Made by a program: the position numbers and the translations under genes. A stretch of DNA of 64,000 nucleotides from Plumapathes pennacea (taxonomy: Eukaryota > Cnidaria > Anthozoa > Antipatharia > Myriopathidae), in NCBI GenBank assembly GCA_964036295.1, contig OZ038462.1, positions 28,333,759 through 28,397,758 of the forward strand, read 5' to 3'. Shown here in pieces: positions 56,703-64,000 of this stretch. Within the stretch, counting starts at the first letter, position 1. Each line of letters opens with the position of its first letter. The notes under the pieces are model-generated. The model ran no database searches. It was not told the origin of the DNA and saw only the letters and a program-made list of their open reading frames with translations.

Positions 56703-59276
56703 TACCCACCGAGTAAATCTGAGTAATGCGTGACTTGTCTTTTTATGAATCGATTTTAACAGTTTGACTTCGAACACTTAATTCTAATCAGAGGCCACGA
56801 TTATTCCAGCCTTCGCTTCAATACTAGTCTGTCTTGTTTTTTAACTGAATGCGTTTCACTTCTATCAGGCTTTCGAGTATTTGTGCTTTGTAACAAATAT
56901 AAAATTGAAAGCGAGGAATGTAACACGAGCCCAACACGAGACTTGTTTACAATATTATTGCGGTTTTGTTCACAGCGTGTTCAGTCCATTTGTGACTGCA
57001 AACTCAATGCTCAGGACTATTTCGGTGTATTTTTCATTTCTAGTAAACACGCAGGACAGCCCAGGCTCCGGGGGTCTGTCTGTCTGTCACACAGTGATAT
57101 GTGATACCTTTGTTATTACGAAAGAATGGGGATTTTGGTCGTTCGCCGAACGGCGGTCTTCGGCAACGATTGAACTTAAAAACTGGCTAAATATGTTTAG
57201 TTGCGCGTTATCTTACCTCTCTCCGAACGTCAGCTTGCTGCGCTCGCTGGAACCGGTAAAAATATTGGGGCGAAATTCTGACATCTCTTCTTATGCACAA
57301 TCGACTTCGGCTCATTTCTAATCAGAGGCCACGATCAATCCAGCCTTCGCTTCAATACTTGTGTGTTTTCTTGTATTAACTGAATACGTTTCTTCTATCA
57401 GGCTTTCGAGTATTCGTGCTTTGTAAGAAATATAAAATTGAAAGCGAGGAATGTAACACGAATCATGTTTAAAATATTATTGCGGTTTTGTTCACAGTGT
57501 ATTCAGTCCATTTGTGACTGCAAACTTAATACTCAGGACTATTTCGGTGTATTTTTCATTTCTGGTATACAATGACCATTGCGAAACAAAGGCTACATGA
57601 TCGAATGAAAGAAACATTTCAACAGGAAATGTATCCATCAAACATCTGTTTACGGCTACTCTCAAAGCTTCCGCGGTGAACTAAACAACGCAAGCCAAAA
57701 TCGTTCCCTAACATCCAGTTTATCAGTGCGTGTTCGGCACAAACCCAAACGGTGTTGAGTTTGGATTAAATGCAGTCAACTTTTACACATAAGTACAGAG
57801 CAATTCATAGCCACACTCGAGTTAACGAAGTCAATTAGGTCATTGCATATCACGTGATAATCTGAACCAATCACCGTGTGCTGATTCTCGACCGACAAAA
57901 ATAAATAAAAAATGAAAATAAAAAAAAAGAATTTGCAGCTCGCGTTGGGCGTTGGGCCCCAGGCCCCAGGCTCCCGCGAGCAATAATTTACGTCGTGCAA
58001 TTTTTTTTTTAATTTTGTTACAATTTACAAGTGTCTCAAGAACTTTGTTTTCTCGTAAACAGTATTGGAATCGTCCTGAGGAATGGAAACACACTTTCTT
58101 TTTGTTTGGCTTTGCCGCAAATACGCTCGCCAGTTGTCGGCCGCTGTCAACAATTTGCAATTTCAAATTTCTACATTCTTGATTACACATGTTTGCACTG
58201 TTTGGGATAAATTGACGTGCGCTCAGCTAGCCAGAATGCAGAAATTATTGTATGCATGTTATTAGGAGAGAAATTGTAAGACAGACCCCAAAAGCGAAAA
58301 CAACGACAACTTGTTTCTATTAAACTTTCTAAAATTAACTAATAATGTCAATCATAAACTTGACGATACGCAGGTACAAACGATATAAATGCCCAAATGA
58401 AGTTTAAAAGTTTTAGAACTGCGCGACGCGTTCAACAGTTCAGGGATGTATTAAGAAATATATCAACAGAAGGCCTAAAACATTTTAATAGCAGACATTT
58501 TTTTACAAAATACCGTATTTACATCGTAAATCCAGACATTCCTCAAAGTACTGAATCAAGTAGCCTTTGTTTCGCAATGGTCACTGTATACTAGAAATGA
58601 AAAATACACCGAAATAGTCCTGAGTATTGAGTTTGCAGTCACAAAATGGACTGAGCACACCGTGAACAAAACCGCAATAATATTGTAAACATGTCTCGTG
58701 TTATATTCCTCCCTTTCAATTTTATACAGCATTTGTTACAGAGCACGAATACTCGAAAGCCTGATAGAAGAAACACATTCAGTTAAAAAGGAAACAGATA
58801 AGTATTGAAGCGAAGGCTTGATTAATCGTGGCCTCTGATTAGGAATAGTGTTCGAAGTCAAACTGTCCAAATCGATTGTGCATCAAAAGATAAGTCACGC
58901 CTCTTTTCTTGCTGGCTGACTGGCCCTTTTGCTCCTAAGCTTAAAATGCAGAATCGCTCAACTTTTAAGAAGCAAGTGTATGAGTGTTGTAATGATAATT
59001 TATAGTTTATTCAGGTTTCATTTTAGCAAGGTGTCAAAAGACAAGTTCTCTGTACTGTGTGATATTTTTCTGGTGAGAAACTGAAGTCTCTCTTGGCAGT
59101 TCCGCTCTTGTCCCTACTTTCCATTTTAGTTTATTCTGGTCTCGACCTAACTTACGCCGCGAGCTCACTGGCAACGCCAGTCTAGTTAGAGATAAAATTT
59201 CGCATCGTGTGCAAGCCTCGTTTTTCTTGTGCACAACTCATGTTACAGAAAATGTATTGAACTACCTTATAGTTAA

Positions 59277-59549
59277 AAAGACCCTCTCACCCTCTCAAGA
59301 TGCTGTGCGCGCCCATGTTTATAATTTATCCGGAGCTCGACTTTCCTGAGGCGCCCACGTTAGCTCACGTTATGACTAATCGATCTGACTGTCGCTGCTT
59401 GCCGTATTCAATACACTTTCTGAGTTTGTACTGAATTATTTTGCGATAAAACGTAGAAAAACACGAGAATCCGCCATTTTCGTATGATACGAAAATGGCC
59501 ACCGTCAGTCACTGGGCGCGCAAAGCATCTACGGTGAGAAGGTTTCTTG
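59277..59549. mobile_element. Fold-back MITE, second copy of the 9566-9822 family
   Basis: TTAA, AAAGACCCTCTCACC; interior 'GGAGCTCGACTTTCCTGAGG' and 'TCAGTCACTGGGCGCGCAAA' as in copy 1; the right end GTGAGAAGGTTTCTT is decayed. Confidence 0.7.
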
Positions 59550-59811
59550 TATCGAGTCCCAGTGTTACGTTCCTTGGCTAAGTCTTGAGGTTTAACAAGA
59601 GTAACTACAAAATCGACACTTAATTTCACAGTTTCATGATCGTTGGCTCAAAAATGAGGTGACCGCACGGTCGTAAAACGCCGTATTTCCGCGATGTCCC
59701 ACCGTCCTAGCCTCAGTGTTGTTTATGTTCAAAACCACAAAATGATCAAGCTATTACAGCACGAAACCTCCACAAAGTCACGTGAATCACTTCTCTGGTT
59801 CCAGAGGTCCT

Positions 59812-61491
59812 TATCTCCGAGCGAAGCGAGGGTAATAATCACAACGCTGATGCTGTAGTATTGCGCTATTTGGAGACTCCAAGCTGGTTGCCATCTCGAA
59901 ATCTAATGTTCGTGTGTCTGGCCTACGACCTCGTCCCCAGGACCATCCGCGTTAAGCAACGACAAAGGATCGATCACGTGTCCCCTGTAGTTTTACTGAC
60001 ACTCAGTGAACGAAGCAAGAATATCGTAACTGCGTTCACGAAAATGAATTTGAAAACTGGAAAACTTGAAACAGAACGGTCTCGCGAAGCTCGTCTTCAA
60101 AAGAGAAGGGAACAGGCACGGGCAAGGCGAAATCGCTAAGCGATCGAAAAGCGCCAAAAGACGACAAACATGTTATAACCGACAGCATCATGAACGGAAG
60201 CGTGCCCAATAAACGGCTCCGCAAAGGGAACAGCGCTTGAAAGCAAATCGGGAGCTTCAGACGCCGTTTTGTGTTAAACTCAGATAGTTATTCAGAAAGG
60301 ACAAGCAACAAAGGTCAGTCAGTGGAAATCGAACAATCACCGTTATCTTGTAACTCGATCACTTCAAGAATGTATTAAAATCTGTATGCTGATCATTTCC
60401 CTCGAAGTATTGTTTTAATACGCTTCTGTTGCCAGTTTCGGCTACCGTATTCGCTCAGAGCAATCAAAACTTAGTGGAGTCTTGAATGATTTAGTCAGAT
60501 GTCTTTTTTCTTTCAAGAGTAAAACTGTTACAAATGCTGTAATTAAATTTTGAGAACGTTGCTTGGCAGACTGTATGAATTAATTTGACGTGCCGACCGC
60601 GGGAAATACGTTGACTCTTTTTTCAACGCAAAAGTACCGCAAAACACACCATTCTTTTTCTCCTTCCTTTGCGTGTAGCACTTGACTTCGAAGAAAAGAT
60701 TGAGTCAACATTTCGGTAAAACAAAGGCTGCTCTTGTTGAGCAGTACCAAAGTAAAAGTCCAATCAATGGCAGAGCGAGGGAGTATCTGCGATTATTTTA
60801 TTTCTAGTATTACTCCTTTAGGAGTTTTCCGACAAGAACGGCGGCGACAAAGTAAGCGGAAAGGACCTCTGGGCGCGCGAGGTAGGAACCACACTTTCAT
60901 AAGTTCAGCTGCACTTCGTTGCTAATTGGTCAATGTTTAACAAACACAGTGGCGATCGCGAGCGAGACGAACTGGCATAGAAATGAGGTTGCTAAAGCGA
61001 GGAACCTCTGGAACCAGGGTAGTGAAATAATCACGTGACTATTCGAAACTTGCGACTTTCATGGAATTGCAACGTTCAGCTATCGACTTCTCGTCACCAG
61101 TCGTCTAACGTTGCAGAGAATCACATTAGGCTGCACGTGAGTTTCTTGTCTTATTTCTGTTGCCTTCCTTCAATCCGGCAGAGCCTTGCCCTGGGTCTGA
61201 ACTTGTCTGTGATATAGGACTCGTGCCTATAATAAAAACAGGTGAATAATTTCATCGACACCTATGGAACAAATGATGTACAATAAACAAGATATTTGCA
61301 GAGGACCCCTCGCCTTGAAGTTCGGATACTTTATTTAGGTTCCGGTCGCACTTGTAACTTTAACGACATTAATATTGACATCTGCATCATTTGAAGTGCA
61401 AACAGCGCTTGTCACCAGAAATATATGTTAGCAAGTTGCTACCAAACAGTGAAGAAGCCGTCGTATTGCTCTCAATGCTTATATGAGTTGC

Positions 61492-61545
<54 letters not shown>

Positions 61546-62060
61546 CCCCGAACGAAGTGAGGGAAATAATCACGACGCTAATGCAGCAAAATCGTATCAT
61601 TTGAAAACTCCAAGCGTGTCGCCATCTCGAAATTTAATGTTGGTGTGTGTCTGTGTGGGGTACGACTCGTCCCCAGGGCCATCCGCGTCGAGCGACCACT
61701 GCGAGGTTACATCGGCAGCTTAACTGTAAACCGCCATTTTCTTAGTGACATGCGGTAGCTGTAAGAGTACGAACGGAAGTGATTTTGTACAATAAGATGC
61801 AGATACAAGGCCAAGCAGTTCGACGGACGGCTGTAATTTGCCCGGATATTTTGCCGGTGTATGGGAGGCAAGCTTACTAGCCGTGAAACGGATTCTTAAA
61901 GGCACAACTGGTCGACCTGAACACAATCCCAGACGCCAGTACTGTGTTAAAACGCAGACACTTCTTCAGAAAGAAATAGCAAAATACAGTTGGTGGAAAT
62001 CGAACAATCATCGTGGCAAATTTCACCTTTTACAATAACAGGAATGTAGTTTTCAGAATC
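59812..62060. repeat. Two copies of a dispersed repeat (59812-60330 and 61545-62060)
   Basis: Shared order of phrases: 'CCGAGCGAAGCGAGGGTAAT' / 'CCGAACGAAGTGAGGGAAAT', 'GCCATCTCGAAATCTAATGT' / 'GCCATCTCGAAATTTAATGT', 'CGTCCCCAGGACCATCCGCG' / 'CGTCCCCAGGGCCATCCGCG', 'GTGGAAATCGAACAATCA'. The first copy has a 92-codon open frame rich in Arg that is not conserved in the second, so I do not call a gene. 61492-61544 is a (TTA)n microsatellite. Confidence 0.6.
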
Positions 62061-62635
62061 CAAGTTTGACAAGATGACGACACACAATACAATGGAAGTG
62101 GAATTTTCGTACTGTATAAGGACTGCTCTATACAGTGTACTTTGAAATCATTGAAGACGTAAACAATGGTGTTTTGGGTTTTGTTTCCTTTGCTGGAAAA
62201 GAGCTAAAGCTATGGCTTTCAGGAACCGGTGAGTTTTGAAAATTTACATCAATTAACGTACAACGCTTTTGTTAAATGACGGTCGTGTTATCATTATGGT
62301 ATTTCAACAATTGCCGTATATTTTGTCGTTTGATGCCCCGGGAACTGTGATGAAGGCCAAGTAGGATTATACTGTGATCTTTTCGCTAGTTTTCAAAGCT
62401 ATTTCAGAGTGCCTTCGTGCAAGATTGTGTCATCCGATTCCTGACATATTTGCATAATTTCACTGACAGTCTGACACATGCTGTGAAGTTTTGTCGCCGC
62501 GTTTGTTGGCACACTGTATTCAAGGATAAAATGTAACCGGGTTAAAATGCTTTTGCTTTTTGAAGGCTATTAAAGTAGAAAATATCCGGCCACTGCTTTC
62601 CAAATTAAACAATTACAGTCTATTGTATATTATTG

Positions 62636-63267
62636 TCTACTAGCGGGACCCCGTAAGATACTCGCTCAACACAATCGAACTTTGTATTATTTAGTGACCG
62701 GGTTTGCTCGCTCAGTACAATCGGACCTTGTATTATTTAGTGACTTGATTTCTTTTTTCTGTCAAAGATTTTAAAATCGTCAAACGCAGTTTGAAAAGTT
62801 GTTGTGTTCAAAATTGAATACCTGCCAAAATTCACACGGTCCCGAGACTTCGAAAGCGTGTAAACAAGCGACTCGCTTTGACGGCTCTAAATTTTGTCAC
62901 ACTCGAAGAAGCGTATTAAACTTATAAAGTAAAAAAAAAAAAAAAAAAAAAAAATTCGGTGTCCAAGATCGACTTTGCTTGGCTTTCAAGCCTCGGGAGT
63001 ATTCTGTAGTTGCGTGTAAATGTTGTCTCAGCGAATTTTGAAGTTCAGCTTAGTGTCTACGAAAATTGCAGACTGTGCACGTTGTCTGAACTAAACCAGA
63101 CTGCCGTGCGAAAAAGATTTTTTTTAGCGGCCTACTGGTGACGTCGCTACACAGCCGTGGTTTGCAAAAAAATTTTTAAATAATCTCCGAACCGAAAATA
63201 AACAAGAATCCCGCTTTCCGAAAACCCACTACTGAGCGAGGGAATATCTGCGATTATCGTATTTCTA
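62636..63267. mobile_element. Candidate non-autonomous Helitron
   Basis: Begins TCTACTAGCGGGACCCCG and ends in GCGATTATCGTATTTCTAGT, i.e. 5'-TC and 3'-CTAGT termini as Helitrons have, and is followed directly by a (TTA)n tract. The same 3' end occurs at 60776-60812. No convincing 3' hairpin was seen, so this is tentative. Confidence 0.3.
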
Positions 63268-63397
<130 letters not shown>

Positions 63398-63903
63398 GAT
63401 GTTATATGGTTTATTCGGAAGAAGACGCAAGTAAAACTATAAATGTGATTTGGCGGAGGCGATCGGACATGAACAATTCCCCATGAAATGTCCATGATAA
63501 CAGGCGCATTTCAACATATAGCAGACAGCGGTTTTAAAATGACTCTCGAAAGCGATAATTGTATGATTGCTTAGGTTGTGTGTTTGTCACACTTTCCGAT
63601 TAGTTTAAAGATGATTCTCGGTCAATATTGGGAACAATAACAAAATGAGTTTGCAATCTGCTCCCGCAAACAGAGAGTAGCGATAATGTTTCCAGACACT
63701 AATAATTGCTCTACTTTGGTTTTCTGGTTGATTAAAAGTGCTTTCTACAACCTTTGACAAAATAACTGTTTTGGTTTTTAACAGTCATCCGAAAACCGCT
63801 CTACACAAAACAACAACATTTTTTTTACTTTTCCTTACCCGTTTCTTCCTCCCCAACAATTTCCGTAGCATCGCCAAAACTGCTTCCTTTGAATCTGCAA
63901 TGA

Positions 63904-64000
63904 TTATGCTGTGTCCACGTGTTCCCCCAATAACTTCCGTCGCATCGCCAAAGCTTCTTTCACGGACTCAAGTGCATTCTGGTAGTCACCTAAGCTGTAT
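63904..64000 (-). CDS. TPR-protein fragment at window edge (possibly a pseudogene)
   Basis: Reading inward from the right edge: YSLGDYQNALESVKEALAMR then RKLLGEHVDTA and a TAA stop at 63904-63906. 'LGDY..ALE....AL..RRKLLGE..DTA' is the signature of the kinesin-light-chain-like TPR_12 repeats abundant in cnidarian genes. The stop falls in mid-repeat. Directly downstream (63838-63895) is a second, similar DNA segment (KEAVLAMLRKLLG) after a TTGCAG acceptor-like site, so a tandem duplication has occurred. It could be a gene end, an exon with an unseen splice, or a decayed copy. The rest lies outside the window. Confidence 0.5.
   Translation of the reverse strand, partial: YSLGDYQNALESVKEALAMRRKLLGEHVDTA

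Larger units (their letters stand above)
55500..59705. repeat. Large inverted duplication
   Basis: Left arm 55500-57043 and right arm 58580-59705 are reverse complements in the same order of landmarks: GGCCGTGCGGTCACCTTA / GAGGTGACCGCACGG; ACTAGACTGGCGTTGCCAGT / ACTGGCAACGCCAGTCTAGT; TTCGAACACTTAATTCTAAT / ATTAGGAATAGTGTTCGAAG; TTTCGGTGTATTTTTCATTT / AAATGAAAAATACACCGAAA. A further direct copy of the inner segment is at 57318-57600. The left arm has gained a CCAAT-family repeat (55975-56315) and the right arm the 59277-59549 MITE, each absent from the other arm. No open frame is conserved between arms. Confidence 0.85.

Noticed and set aside
56881-57321. 146-codon frame in the inverted duplication
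   Set aside because: Not conserved in the mirror arm (58580-58860) or in the direct copy at 57318-57600.
59861-60139. 92-codon Arg-rich frame
   Set aside because: Lies in a dispersed repeat whose second copy (61545-62060) does not keep the frame; no domain recognised.

Overview
The window is eukaryotic and animal. Genes are split into many short exons with canonical GT-AG introns, the intervening DNA is AT-rich and packed with short inverted-repeat elements, and the genes I recognise are metazoan (UBE2K, an FGF-type ligand, N4BP2, a mucin-like membrane protein). The repeat families, notably TTAA-flanked 200-bp elements beginning CCCTTTCACTCCCAAG and G/C-homopolymer-bordered elements with CCCTATTTCAGAC units, look like those of anthozoan cnidarians, most likely a stony coral. 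That last step is my recollection of repeat style and is not proven here.

Layout. 1-2.4 kb: 5' part of UBE2K, minus strand, running off the left edge. 2.5-5.6 kb: a 3,031-bp DNA transposon with ~330-bp terminal inverted repeats and a 9-bp target duplication. 6.1-6.7 kb: intronless EF-hand protein, minus. 10.2-15.9 kb: three-exon secreted FGF, minus. 16-22.8 kb: gene-free, repeat-rich. 22.8-37.4 kb: a complete 20-exon N4BP2 homologue, minus (CUE, P-loop kinase, CUE, DUF1771, Smr). 39.5-52.6 kb: a five-exon gene on the plus strand, head-to-head with N4BP2, encoding a 1,665-residue type I membrane mucin-like protein with six SEA-like modules alternating with Ser/Ala/Val/Pro repeats. 52.6-64 kb: no convincing gene until a TPR fragment at the right edge; it holds a large inverted duplication (55.5-59.7 kb), nested fold-back elements and trinucleotide microsatellites.

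I placed exon boundaries by reading splice sites and checking that phases join. UBE2K (399 nt in window), FGF (600 nt), N4BP2 (4,353 nt) and the mucin-like gene (4,998 nt) all give continuous frames. The genes are not an operon or pathway. UBE2K acts in ubiquitin conjugation, N4BP2 is a CUE-domain (ubiquitin-binding) kinase/nuclease, FGF is a secreted ligand, and the mucin-like protein is probably at the cell surface.

The most novel item is the mucin-like gene. Its N-terminal domain and its SEA-like modules match nothing I can name with confidence. Three consecutive module blocks are nearly identical at the DNA level, and one copy has lost the glycine at the position of the SEA cleavage motif.
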